Shown here piece after piece: positions 50,537-59,740 of a DNA stretch of 64,000 nt. The stretch's first letter is position 1; every line of letters begins with the position of its first letter. The stretch spans positions 3,482,001 to 3,546,000 of the forward strand of contig NZ_CP061813.1 in assembly GCF_014784055.1 (NCBI RefSeq), written 5' to 3'. The translations under genes and the position numbers were made by a program. This stretch comes from Polaribacter haliotis (GTDB taxonomy: Bacteria > Bacteroidota > Bacteroidia > Flavobacteriales > Flavobacteriaceae). The notes under the pieces were generated by a model. It saw nothing but the letters and a program-made list of their open reading frames with translations, was not told where the DNA came from and made no database searches.

Positions 50537-52135
50537 ATGAAACTAAACGAACAAATGATTACAGGAGAATTAAAAAGTAAGATTGATAAAATTTGGAATG
50601 ACTTCTGGACAGGAGGCATCTCTAATCCATTAACAGTAATAGAACAATTTACGTATCTCATATTTTTAAAACAATTAGATGCCAGACAAACCTTGGCAGA
50701 AAAAACAGAGAATTTATTAGGGATTTCTAATACAGATAAACTGTACACAGAAGCACAAAGACCTTTACGTTGGAGTTCTTTTAAAGAAAAAGATCCAGAG
50801 GTAATGTTCGATTTGTTTACAAAACAACAAAGAGATTTAGATGATTTAACAGTATTCGACTTTATGAAGAATATTGGAACACAAGGTGGTGTGTTTGCTA
50901 AATATATGAAAGGTGCCATCTTTATGATTCAATCACCTAAATTGTTAGACAAGGTTGTACAACAAATAGATGTTTTAGAATTAGATAAAAAAGATGTAAA
51001 AGGAGATTTGTACGAGTATATGCTCTCTAAAATTGCAGAAGCAGGTACAAATGGGCAGTTTAGAACGCCACGTCATATAATTCGTATGATGGTAGAAATT
51101 ACCAAACCAAAACAAGATGATGTTATTTGTGATCCAAGTGCAGGAACAGCTGGTTTTTTAGTTTCAGCAGGACAATATATTTACGATAAACACCAAGATT
51201 GGTTTCAAGAAAAAGAGTTTAGAAACCATTTTAATAATAAAATGTTTAATGGTATTGAGTTTGACCCAACAATGTTACGTATTGGTGCAATGAATATGCA
51301 ATTGCACGGAATGGATAACCCAACTTTAATAGGTAAAGATGCATTAAGTGAAAGTAATGGAAATATTAATGAAGCGTATTCTTTAATCTTGGCAAACCCA
51401 CCATTTAAAGGAAGTTTAGATTATGATGAGGTAGAAAGTAGTTTACTTAAAGTTACCAAAACTAAAAAAACAGAATTACTCTTTTTAGCCCTAATGTTAC
51501 GAATGTTAAAAACAGGAGGTAGAGCAGCAGTAATTGTACCAGATGGCGTTTTATTTGGTAGTTCTAATGCACATAAAAGTATTAGAAAAGAATTGGTAGA
51601 AAACCAACAATTACAAGGTGTTATTTCTATGCCTTCTGGTGTATTTAAGCCTTATGCAGGTGTAAGTACCGCTATTTTATTCTTTACAAAAACCAATTCT
51701 GGAGGTACAGATAATGTTTGGTTTTACGATATGAAAGCAGATGGTTTAAGTTTAGATGATAAACGAAATTTATTAGTAAATGAAGATACTTTTGAACAAT
51801 GTTTTACAGAACCAGAAAATGTAAAAGAAGAAGTAAAAGGCAAATGTGATATTGCACAAATTTTATTAGATGCCAATGAAATTCTAAACAACGCGTCATT
51901 GCGAGGCACGAAGCAATCTGTTTCTGATAAATACCAAGACAGAACCCAACAATCTTTTTTAGTGCCAAAACAAGAAATTATAGACAACGATTGGGACTTG
52001 TCTATAAACCGCTACAAAGAAATTATCTATAAAGAAATTACCTATGAAAAACCAGCAACTTTAATACAACAAATTAAAGAATTAGACAGCCAAAGAAATG
52101 ATGCTTTGTTGAATTTAGAAAAGATGATGCAATAA
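50537..52135 (+). CDS. hsdM: Type I restriction-modification methyltransferase subunit
   Basis: A 532-aa HsdM. The N-terminal helical domain (residues 1-150) precedes the N6-adenine methylase with GQFRTPRHI, motif I DPSAGTAGF (199-207) and an intact catalytic motif IV NPPF (287-290). Near residues 453-460 the chain carries SLRGTKQS, the in-frame translation of a dispersed repeat inserted in the gene. It overlaps hsdS as TAATG. It pairs with HsdS to methylate and with HsdR to cut. Confidence 0.95.
   Translation: MKLNEQMITGELKSKIDKIWNDFWTGGISNPLTVIEQFTYLIFLKQLDARQTLAEKTENLLGISNTDKLYTEAQRPLRWSSFKEKDPEVMFDLFTKQQRDLDDLTVFDFMKNIGTQGGVFAKYMKGAIFMIQSPKLLDKVVQQIDVLELDKKDVKGDLYEYMLSKIAEAGTNGQFRTPRHIIRMMVEITKPKQDDVICDPSAGTAGFLVSAGQYIYDKHQDWFQEKEFRNHFNNKMFNGIEFDPTMLRIGAMNMQLHGMDNPTLIGKDALSESNGNINEAYSLILANPPFKGSLDYDEVESSLLKVTKTKKTELLFLALMLRMLKTGGRAAVIVPDGVLFGSSNAHKSIRKELVENQQLQGVISMPSGVFKPYAGVSTAILFFTKTNSGGTDNVWFYDMKADGLSLDDKRNLLVNEDTFEQCFTEPENVKEEVKGKCDIAQILLDANEILNNASLRGTKQSVSDKYQDRTQQSFLVPKQEIIDNDWDLSINRYKEIIYKEITYEKPATLIQQIKELDSQRNDALLNLEKMMQ
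51894..51920 (+). repeat. REP-like dispersed repeat inside hsdM
   Basis: The stretch contains TCATTGCGAGG and CGAAGCAATC, words of a very common bacterial intergenic repeat (from memory). It is translated in frame as SLRGTKQS. Confidence 0.65.
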
Positions 52136-53340
52136 TGGAGTTCGTAGAATTAAAAAAACTTTGCTCTATGAAAAGTGGAGGAACACCATCAAGAAGAAAA
52201 CCAGAGTTTTATGGTGGTGATTTTCCTTGGGCTAAAATTAGTGATTTGGAAAAAAGTGCTGATGGTTATGTTTATGATACTGTTGAAAAAATAACTAAAG
52301 AAGCTTTAGATTCAATCAATAATAGAGTTTTTGAAAAAGGTACACTTTTACTTGCAATGTATGGTTCCGTTGGTAAAACTGCAATTGCTGGGATAAAACT
52401 TACTTCTAATCAAGCAATTCTTGGTTTAAATATTTTAGATGATGAGATTTTGAATATTTTCTATTTGAAATATTGGTTTCAATTGACTAAAGAAATTTTA
52501 TTAAATAGAGCTGTTGGTGGTACTTTACAGAATATTTCAAAAACAATAGTTAGTAACCTTAAAGTGCCTCTACCAAAATTAGAAACTCAAAAAAAGATAG
52601 CCGCTATTTTAGATGAAGCTGATAAACTACGTCAATTAAACAAAGAACTCATTGCAAAATATGATGTGTTAACAGAAAGTTTGTTTTTAGAAATGTTTGG
52701 TGACCCTGTTACAAATCATAAAGGTTGGGAATTTAAAACAATAGAAGAACTTGTTAAAAACAAAAAATATTCTTTAAAAAGAGGTCCTTTTGGTGGTGCT
52801 TTAAAAAAAGATTGTTTTGTTGAAAAAGGATATTTAGTTTATGAACAATATCATGCATTAAATAATGATTTTTCATTTAAAAGGTACTTTATTGATGATA
52901 AAAAATTCAATGAATTAAAAGCTTTTGAAGTAAAACCAAGAGATTTAATTATCAGTTGCTCTGGAGTTTATTTAGGTAAATTAGCAATGATACCAGAAAA
53001 TGCAGATAAAGGAATTATAAATCAAGCTTTGTTAAAAGTTACTTTAGATGAAGGAAAAATGAGAAATGATTTTTTTATTTTTCATTTTACTCAAAAACAT
53101 TTTAGAGAAACTTTTTTTGATGCTAATAGAGGTGCAGGAATTCCTAATTTTCCTCCAATGAAAGAGTTTAAAAGGTTTCCATTTATATCACCACCAATCG
53201 AACTCCAAAATCAATTTGCAGAAAGAGTAAAAATCATAGAAAAACAAAAGCAACAAGCACAAGAAAGTTTGCAAAAAAGTGAAGACTTGTTTAATAGTTT
53301 GTTGCAAAAAGCATTTAAAGGAGAGTTGGTTAAAGAATAA
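52135..53340 (+). CDS. hsdS: Type I restriction-modification specificity subunit
   Basis: A 401-aa HsdS with two target-recognition domains (about 1-150 and 195-370) and two coiled-coil spacers (KLETQKKIAAILDEADKLRQ near 150-170 and a second at the C-terminus, FAERVKIIEKQKQQAQESLQ). The first TRD shows SGGTPSRRKPEFYGGDFPW, typical of the family. It sets the recognition sequence. Confidence 0.95.
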   Translation: MEFVELKKLCSMKSGGTPSRRKPEFYGGDFPWAKISDLEKSADGYVYDTVEKITKEALDSINNRVFEKGTLLLAMYGSVGKTAIAGIKLTSNQAILGLNILDDEILNIFYLKYWFQLTKEILLNRAVGGTLQNISKTIVSNLKVPLPKLETQKKIAAILDEADKLRQLNKELIAKYDVLTESLFLEMFGDPVTNHKGWEFKTIEELVKNKKYSLKRGPFGGALKKDCFVEKGYLVYEQYHALNNDFSFKRYFIDDKKFNELKAFEVKPRDLIISCSGVYLGKLAMIPENADKGIINQALLKVTLDEGKMRNDFFIFHFTQKHFRETFFDANRGAGIPNFPPMKEFKRFPFISPPIELQNQFAERVKIIEKQKQQAQESLQKSEDLFNSLLQKAFKGELVKE

Positions 53341-53492
53341 ATAATTATATTTAGGGAGTAAATTGAAAAAAAAGAGAATCGCTATGAAAAACGTCACTTA
53401 TAACTTCAATAATTAAATTTAAGAAAGTAACTTTTAAGTAATTTTAAGTTTCATAAATGATGTAGTTTTTTTAGCATTAAAAAGATAACTTA

Positions 53493-56339
53493 ATGCGTGT
53501 TTCAAAACTTCTTAAAGAGCTAAATCTATCTTTTGATAGGCTAAAATTGTATGAACCTTATTTAGATGTAAAAATAGAAAGTTTAAATCAAGAACTTTCA
53601 GATTTAACACGCCTAAAGATTTTGAGTATACAGGTAAATGCTAAAATCCAAATAGAAATTACTTCACAGAATTCACAGACAAATAAGATAGACTTAAGTC
53701 AATTTGAAAAACCAAAAAGACTAAGAAAGCCAAGAGAAAAAATAGCACTAAATAATTTCGAGAAATTTATAGGAAACATAGATTGGTATTATAATCACGC
53801 TACACAAGATGAATATGGTTTTGTAAAACATAGAGAATTAGGGGGTGTTTATTTTAGAGGAGATGTTGTTATTGGTATTCATCCAGAACGTTTAAGAGAA
53901 AATGAACAAGTAATTTTTGAGTTACGAAGTAGAGATTTACATGGTAAAAGAAAAAGAGCCACAAAATTATACAGAATAGAAGAAGAAACAGATATTTTAT
54001 TTTTAATATCTAATGGTTTGTCAAGCTATCCAGACTTTTTAAATTATGCGTTGGTTTTGGCAAGAAAAGATAATTTTGTTTTAAAAAAGCCACAAAAAGA
54101 TGAAATTACAGCTATATTTAATAGGTTTTTAAACAAGTCAGAAAATCCTGTGGATTTTTCTAAAGCCTTAAAAGTACTTAATCTAATAGAAAAATTAGAG
54201 TTAAAATTAAATACAACTGCATTTTACAAAACTTTAAATTCGAGTGAGAAATTTGCTCTTTTCTGTAACACGAATTATACAATTTCAATAGACGATATTA
54301 AAGAAAATTTAATAACATACGTTTTAGAAGATTCACAAGATAATTATGCAATATTAGAGAAACTAAAACCAGAAGAGAGAAAGAATCTTTTAGAAATAGT
54401 TTATAATCGAATTTTAGAGGGTGCAAAAGTTAAGAGTACAATAAATCTTTTAGGGTACTTAAATACTTACATTAACATTAATTTTAATAAGTTTCCACCA
54501 GAGATATTATTAAAATTATGGACTGCAAATAAATTAGATTTTTTTCCTTTAGAAGCTATTTATAAACACATTTTAGAATGTAATGAAACTATACTTTATC
54601 AAAAAAAAGAAAATCAGCCTTATAAGTGGATAGAGATAGATTTAGATAATATTTTCAATAATTTATCAGAAGAAGAAAATAGAGAGCTTTTTTTTAGATG
54701 CCTTTACGAAATTGAAGAAATAAAAGAGGTTTCTATTTTTCAAGATATATTGTTTTTTGTAAATAAAACTAAATTCGAAGAGTTACAAAAAGAGTTTCAT
54801 ACAATTATTTTTAATAAGTCTTCAGAATTTATAAAGTTGTATTTATTTGTAGAAGATTACACAGATGAAATAGATTTTCATAATTCAGTAATTTATACAG
54901 GTTTTCTCTCTTCGGAACAGCAAAAAGTATTTTTTAAGAAAGTATTAATGTTAATAGAAACCAATGTTTTAAATCTAAATTTAGAAGATCTATCTAAAAT
55001 TATAGTATTTGAATATCAAGATAATGTTCTTGCAAAAAGCATAGATGGAGTTAGTTTAGATTTTACGTTAAGTATTATTTTAAGAATTGCCAATGACTTA
55101 AAAAATAATACTATTACCAACCAACAAACAATGTTTGAAATCATTGCAAATCAGATTAAAACCCCACAAGATTTTTTAGAAATTAATGGGTTTTTTAGTG
55201 AGTGTAGTGGAAGAACAATTTCAGAAGCTGTATTTACAGAAGTAGATGGAGAAAAAGTAATAGATTATATTACTAAAAAAACGGATTACAAACCAAGGTT
55301 TGCAACTATTTGCGATGGTAGGAAAGCAATTCATAAAATTACAAATGAACCCGTTTTATCTACAAATGAACAATTTGAATTTTGGTGGTGTGAGAACTCG
55401 CCTTGTTTTAAAATTTGCAGACATAAAACTATTCCAGAAAATTGGCGTAATTACACGTTAGAAGATGTTTTAAGAATATTAAATGTGCCATTTAGCCAAC
55501 ATCAATACGAAGTAGTTTTAGGTGTTATAAATAAAGTAAATAGATTTTTAGAACATTTAAAATGTACTTCTTGCAAAACTATTTTAAGACCCAAAGGGAA
55601 TTCAAATTATAGTTTTTACAGAGTTTCAGAATTTTCTTGTACAAATGAAAGTTGTGTAAACCCAGATAAAGATGTGTATCTAACTCATTGCTTAAATGGA
55701 AAATGTTTAGACATAATTGATAGTAGAACTACTGTGAAGTGTAAACCTAAAAGTTTAGAAAATGTAGATAATACAGATAATTGTGGTTGGTATATTTGTA
55801 ATAATTGTTTGTCTTGTTGTAGTTCAGAAAAGTTGTTGGCAAGAAAATATAATAAAGAAAAGTTTGGCGGTAATTATAATTGCCACGAAAGAGGTCATAG
55901 AGATTTGGGAATTATATGTTGTCCAAAATGTGGTTCAGAAACAGAAGAAAAAGCAATTAATTTAGAGAAATACAATAAAACTTTAGATTGGTTTAAGTCC
56001 AAAATAGGTACTGTTGCCATAGAGAAATATGGACAAAGAGATGATGGAAAATGGTGGTTTAGATGGCGACAAGGAAATATAGATAGAGATACTTTTAGAA
56101 ATACTTTATTGCAACTTAAAAATAATGGTTTTCAAGTACCAAATTATAATACTTCAGATGATGTACAATTTATTTCTGAACCCTTTAATACACTAAACAC
56201 AATACCAAATAATTTTGAGTGCGGAAATTGCAACCATATCATAGATTTAACAGATAAAGAAGTTTTTGATGTTTCAAGAGTTAAAGCTGTAAAATCATTC
56301 CACAATAATATTTTTCCAACTCAAGAAAAGACTAATTAA
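53493..56339 (+). CDS. Large protein with cold-shock-like and zinc-finger regions
   Basis: A 948-aa protein not recognised as a known family. Residues about 97-160 (DEYGFVKHRELGGVYFRGDV, then RENEQVIFELRSRDLHGKRK) resemble a cold-shock/OB nucleic-acid-binding domain. The middle (200-620) is helical. The C-terminus has at least four Cys pairs: CTSCKTIL near 691, CNNCLSCC near 770, CCPKCGSE near 810 and CGNCNHII near 910. It follows hsdS after a 152-bp gap that holds no gene. Likely nucleic-acid-binding, role in the defence locus unknown. Confidence 0.6.
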   Translation: MRVSKLLKELNLSFDRLKLYEPYLDVKIESLNQELSDLTRLKILSIQVNAKIQIEITSQNSQTNKIDLSQFEKPKRLRKPREKIALNNFEKFIGNIDWYYNHATQDEYGFVKHRELGGVYFRGDVVIGIHPERLRENEQVIFELRSRDLHGKRKRATKLYRIEEETDILFLISNGLSSYPDFLNYALVLARKDNFVLKKPQKDEITAIFNRFLNKSENPVDFSKALKVLNLIEKLELKLNTTAFYKTLNSSEKFALFCNTNYTISIDDIKENLITYVLEDSQDNYAILEKLKPEERKNLLEIVYNRILEGAKVKSTINLLGYLNTYININFNKFPPEILLKLWTANKLDFFPLEAIYKHILECNETILYQKKENQPYKWIEIDLDNIFNNLSEEENRELFFRCLYEIEEIKEVSIFQDILFFVNKTKFEELQKEFHTIIFNKSSEFIKLYLFVEDYTDEIDFHNSVIYTGFLSSEQQKVFFKKVLMLIETNVLNLNLEDLSKIIVFEYQDNVLAKSIDGVSLDFTLSIILRIANDLKNNTITNQQTMFEIIANQIKTPQDFLEINGFFSECSGRTISEAVFTEVDGEKVIDYITKKTDYKPRFATICDGRKAIHKITNEPVLSTNEQFEFWWCENSPCFKICRHKTIPENWRNYTLEDVLRILNVPFSQHQYEVVLGVINKVNRFLEHLKCTSCKTILRPKGNSNYSFYRVSEFSCTNESCVNPDKDVYLTHCLNGKCLDIIDSRTTVKCKPKSLENVDNTDNCGWYICNNCLSCCSSEKLLARKYNKEKFGGNYNCHERGHRDLGIICCPKCGSETEEKAINLEKYNKTLDWFKSKIGTVAIEKYGQRDDGKWWFRWRQGNIDRDTFRNTLLQLKNNGFQVPNYNTSDDVQFISEPFNTLNTIPNNFECGNCNHIIDLTDKEVFDVSRVKAVKSFHNNIFPTQEKTN

Positions 56340-56344
56340 AATAA

Positions 56345-57604
56345 ATGATAGAAAAAGAAAAAATAAAAGCATTATTAAGAAATACCAAACGAATTGTAGA
56401 CCATCAAAATGAAATGATGATTGCAAAAGGAGAGAATTTTAATATATTTTCTGTATTGAGGATAGAGACTAAAGAGGATAAAACACATTCCGCATTTATA
56501 GCAGAATTATTAAACCCAAAAGGTTCTCATAAAATGGGAGCTGTTTTTTTAGAGCTTTTTTTACAAGTAATAAGCCATAGAAATAATTTAGAAAAATTAA
56601 ATAAAGCTAAAGAAAATTTTGAACCAACAGGAGCAAAAGTAACCACTGAATACTATATTGGAAATGTAGACCTTAAGAAAGAAAAAGGTGGTAGAATAGA
56701 TGTTTTCTTAAAAGATAAAAAAGGAAATTTTATTAGCATAGAGAATAAAATCTACGCCAAAGACCAAAACCAACAAATAAAAAGATACTACAATTTTAAA
56801 ACAAATAAAAATACTGTTTATTACTTAACGTTAGATGGTAAATCTCCTTCAGATGATAGTAAGTTGGGTTTAGAAGTAGATTTAGATTTTTTTAATATAA
56901 GTTATAAAGACCATATTATAAGTTGGTTGGAACTCTGTTTAAAAGAAGTGCCTAACTTTAGTAGTTTAAGAGAAAATATCAACCAATATATTTTACTAAT
57001 TAAAAAATTAACCAACACTATGGATGATAAATACCAAACCGAATTATTAGACTTAATGATGTCTAATATAGAAGAGTCTAAATTTATAGCTACCAATTAC
57101 GATAATGCTGTAATGAAATTAAAAAGTAATTTCAGGAAAGATTTAAAAGTAAAGTTAGAGGATGGTTTGGGAGAGAGTTATTTTTTAGATATAGGAGGAC
57201 CAACAAAATCCAATAAGATTTCACAACTCTGGATTCATCTAAAAAGTAATCCAGACTTTATATTTGGTATAGAATCATTTAGTGGGTTTGGTCATAAAGA
57301 AGGAAATATGTTTGTAGGTTTAATTTCTAAACCCGGTAAACTTTCAGAAACATTAATGAACTTACCAGAAGAAAATAAAATAAGTGATTGGTGGAGGCAG
57401 GTAAGAGTGTTAAAAACAGAAGATTTAAACCCAATCAATTTAGCTCACAGTTATACCATTAAAATTTTAAATAATAAAGGGAAAGAAAACCAAAGTTCTT
57501 ATAAAAAACTGCTAAACACTTGTTATGAACAAATAATTGGTTTTGTAAGAGATTACGAAAAAGTATTGCCAGAAGAACTGTTTGTAAATGTAGAGAAATT
57601 ATAA
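56345..57604 (+). CDS. PD-(D/E)XK nuclease family protein
   Basis: A 419-aa protein. Residues about 35-135 carry the nuclease core: HSAFIAELLNPKGSHKMGAV, then GRIDVFL (D near 118) and ISIENKI (E-x-K near 133-135), as in PD-(D/E)XK superfamily proteins. The second half is of unknown fold. It starts 5 bp after the previous stop, so it is in the same transcript. Confidence 0.82.
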   Translation: MIEKEKIKALLRNTKRIVDHQNEMMIAKGENFNIFSVLRIETKEDKTHSAFIAELLNPKGSHKMGAVFLELFLQVISHRNNLEKLNKAKENFEPTGAKVTTEYYIGNVDLKKEKGGRIDVFLKDKKGNFISIENKIYAKDQNQQIKRYYNFKTNKNTVYYLTLDGKSPSDDSKLGLEVDLDFFNISYKDHIISWLELCLKEVPNFSSLRENINQYILLIKKLTNTMDDKYQTELLDLMMSNIEESKFIATNYDNAVMKLKSNFRKDLKVKLEDGLGESYFLDIGGPTKSNKISQLWIHLKSNPDFIFGIESFSGFGHKEGNMFVGLISKPGKLSETLMNLPEENKISDWWRQVRVLKTEDLNPINLAHSYTIKILNNKGKENQSSYKKLLNTCYEQIIGFVRDYEKVLPEELFVNVEKL

Positions 57605-57612
57605 AAGAATTA

Positions 57613-58137
57613 TTGCACAAAATACAGGAACAGCAACTTAAAACATTTACAAGTTTAAATGATTTTAGAAGACAAAAACCTTTGCCTACAAAACGTAGAG
57701 GTTTGTATTGGTTTTGGACAAATTTAAGCAACGCAGAATTAGAGCAAACAATAACTTTAGAAAACACTAAAGAAGTTCCTATTGGTAAATTAGTGAAATA
57801 TAGAAAAGGGTTGAGTTGTGTCGCAGATATTAAAAAATATGATTTTAAAATAGTTTACAATGGTATTGGTGGTTACAGAACACCAACAAAAGCATTTGGT
57901 TTAAGAGAACGTATAAACCAAGAAATAAGTTGTAATGATTATAGAACAGGTACTTTAAACCTGAACAGAATGTTTTCTTTAGAAAATTGGGCAATCTCTT
58001 ATTTTGATTTTGATGACAAGGAAAATATAGAAATATTGAAAGTTTTAAATTCTAATGAAACGTATATAGAATTTGCCAAAGAATTAGAAAATTTATGGAG
58101 ATTAGAATTTGGTACTCCAATTTTATGCAGACATTAA
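57613..58137 (+). CDS. GIY-YIG nuclease-like protein
   Basis: A 174-aa protein starting at TTG 57613. The pattern RRGLYWFWTNLS, then FKIVYNGIGGYRT and LRERINQEI, matches the GIY...YIG order with GLY and YNGIG variants, and a later WAISYFDF. Whether the catalytic Arg and Glu are both present cannot be settled by eye. Same transcript as its neighbours. Confidence 0.6.
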   Translation: MHKIQEQQLKTFTSLNDFRRQKPLPTKRRGLYWFWTNLSNAELEQTITLENTKEVPIGKLVKYRKGLSCVADIKKYDFKIVYNGIGGYRTPTKAFGLRERINQEISCNDYRTGTLNLNRMFSLENWAISYFDFDDKENIEILKVLNSNETYIEFAKELENLWRLEFGTPILCRH

Positions 58138-58150
58138 ATAAGAAATAAAT

Positions 58151-59740
58151 ATGTACACAATAGAATCTTATAAACAACCATTTTGGGCAAAAAGTGGAAA
58201 TTTTACCAGAGGTAGAGACCCTTTAGGAATTCAAAATAGTTCTATTGCAGTTTATAGTACATTATTACCAGGAATGACGAATCTAACTTTAAGATTACGT
58301 TATTATGGTTTTTATTTATGGTTGTTAGATAAGTACCATCAATTACCAGAAGCAGATATTTTTAAACAAAACTATATTGGTCAGTATACATTTATAAGAA
58401 GAGCAGAGTTGATTTTAGCGTATCTAATGAAAAATAAATTTCCAAACGAACAAAGTGTTATTGGAAGTAATTTTGCTGAATCACACATACAGCAAAATAC
58501 AAATATTGGCTATTATGATATTGAATTAGGAGCAGATAAAACAAAAACTACAGAAAAAGGAAGTGTTTATTGGGATTATACTTCTGGTGCATTAGGTCAG
58601 TATTATGCAGGTTCATTAATAAATATGAATCTGATAAATATTAAAGAGAATTTTTTTGAAAGAACTGAAGAAAAAGGAAAAGAATTAGCAGAAGCTTATG
58701 GAGTTTCAATTTCAGAAAATTGTAGTCAATTATTATTAAAAAGAATAAAAGAAGGTAAATTATACAGTAATGACTTTGATATTTTAGAAGATATTGCTTT
58801 AAATCAGAATGTGGTGAATACACCAGAAGGAGATTTTTACATCAAAATGTTATTAAATAATGATGGAGGAAAAGGTAAAACAGCTTTAGACGCTATTTCA
58901 GAACAACGTAAGGAATCTATAAAACTATTTTTATGGATTATACAAAATACGAAGGAATATAAAATGTGGGAAAATATGCCACAGCTTTCTTACCTTATGT
59001 GTACTATTTCTAAAAAAGAAGAAGTTTCTGAAGCTACTTATGGTTGGTATTACTATTATTTAAATGAAGTTACACACCATAGTTTAGAAACTATTTTTTG
59101 GGGCTTATTAGTGGAGATGGAGTTTGGAAATTATTCCTTACAACAATTTTTAAATGAAATTACTGAAAAGGTGGTGCAGAATTTTAAATTGAAAAAGGTA
59201 ATTCTTAAAGATTATATAGAACAATTAAATACAGAACCATCAAATGTATCTGATAATTTAGGGGATATTTCAAACGCAGTAAAAAAGAACCTTTCTGTTG
59301 AGGGTATTTGTTATGGTATAACAACTTTACTTCATTTGTACAAAGACAATATTCCGAATGCTAAAGAAATTTCTGATTATGCAGTAAATCATTTTTTAAA
59401 TACCAAAAACGGAAATGTAATTGATGTTTTTGAGAGATATATTAGAAAGAACCAAGAGTTAGAATTTAAGGAGTTTATTAAAAAAATAATTCAAACAATT
59501 CTTAATGAACATATTGCAGTTGCTTATAAAAAAATGGGTGATGGAGAAAAAAATCTATTAAAATTTTTAATTGAAGATAACTATTTAGTCCATATTGAAA
59601 CGATGGAGCCTAACTTTACAAGTCCTCGTTTAAAAACACTTTTTAACTTTACAAGAGATTTAGATTTGGTAAATGATAAGGAACAATTAACAATTACTGG
59701 AGAAACTATTTTAGAGCAATTAAATAATGTTGAGGTATGA
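58151..59740 (+). CDS. Unknown defence-locus protein (529 aa)
   Basis: A protein I do not recognise. The N-terminus (FWAKSGNFTRGRDPLGIQNS, LRLRYYGFYLWLLDKYH) is followed by VYWDYTSGALGQYYAGSL and long helical regions. There are no obvious nuclease, ATPase or membrane motifs. Its stop overlaps the next start (ATGA), so the two proteins are probably made together and may interact. Confidence 0.5.
   Translation: MYTIESYKQPFWAKSGNFTRGRDPLGIQNSSIAVYSTLLPGMTNLTLRLRYYGFYLWLLDKYHQLPEADIFKQNYIGQYTFIRRAELILAYLMKNKFPNEQSVIGSNFAESHIQQNTNIGYYDIELGADKTKTTEKGSVYWDYTSGALGQYYAGSLINMNLINIKENFFERTEEKGKELAEAYGVSISENCSQLLLKRIKEGKLYSNDFDILEDIALNQNVVNTPEGDFYIKMLLNNDGGKGKTALDAISEQRKESIKLFLWIIQNTKEYKMWENMPQLSYLMCTISKKEEVSEATYGWYYYYLNEVTHHSLETIFWGLLVEMEFGNYSLQQFLNEITEKVVQNFKLKKVILKDYIEQLNTEPSNVSDNLGDISNAVKKNLSVEGICYGITTLLHLYKDNIPNAKEISDYAVNHFLNTKNGNVIDVFERYIRKNQELEFKEFIKKIIQTILNEHIAVAYKKMGDGEKNLLKFLIEDNYLVHIETMEPNFTSPRLKTLFNFTRDLDLVNDKEQLTITGETILEQLNNVEV

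Noticed and set aside
53341..53492. Small ORF or extra TGCA-N7-TGCA site in the gap after hsdS
   Set aside because: Only a 10-codon ORF (MKNVTYNFNN) and no TGCA pair are present; nothing supportable.
55783..55965. 60-aa ORF inside the 948-aa gene
   Set aside because: Overlapping frame of the Cys-rich region, no independent support.
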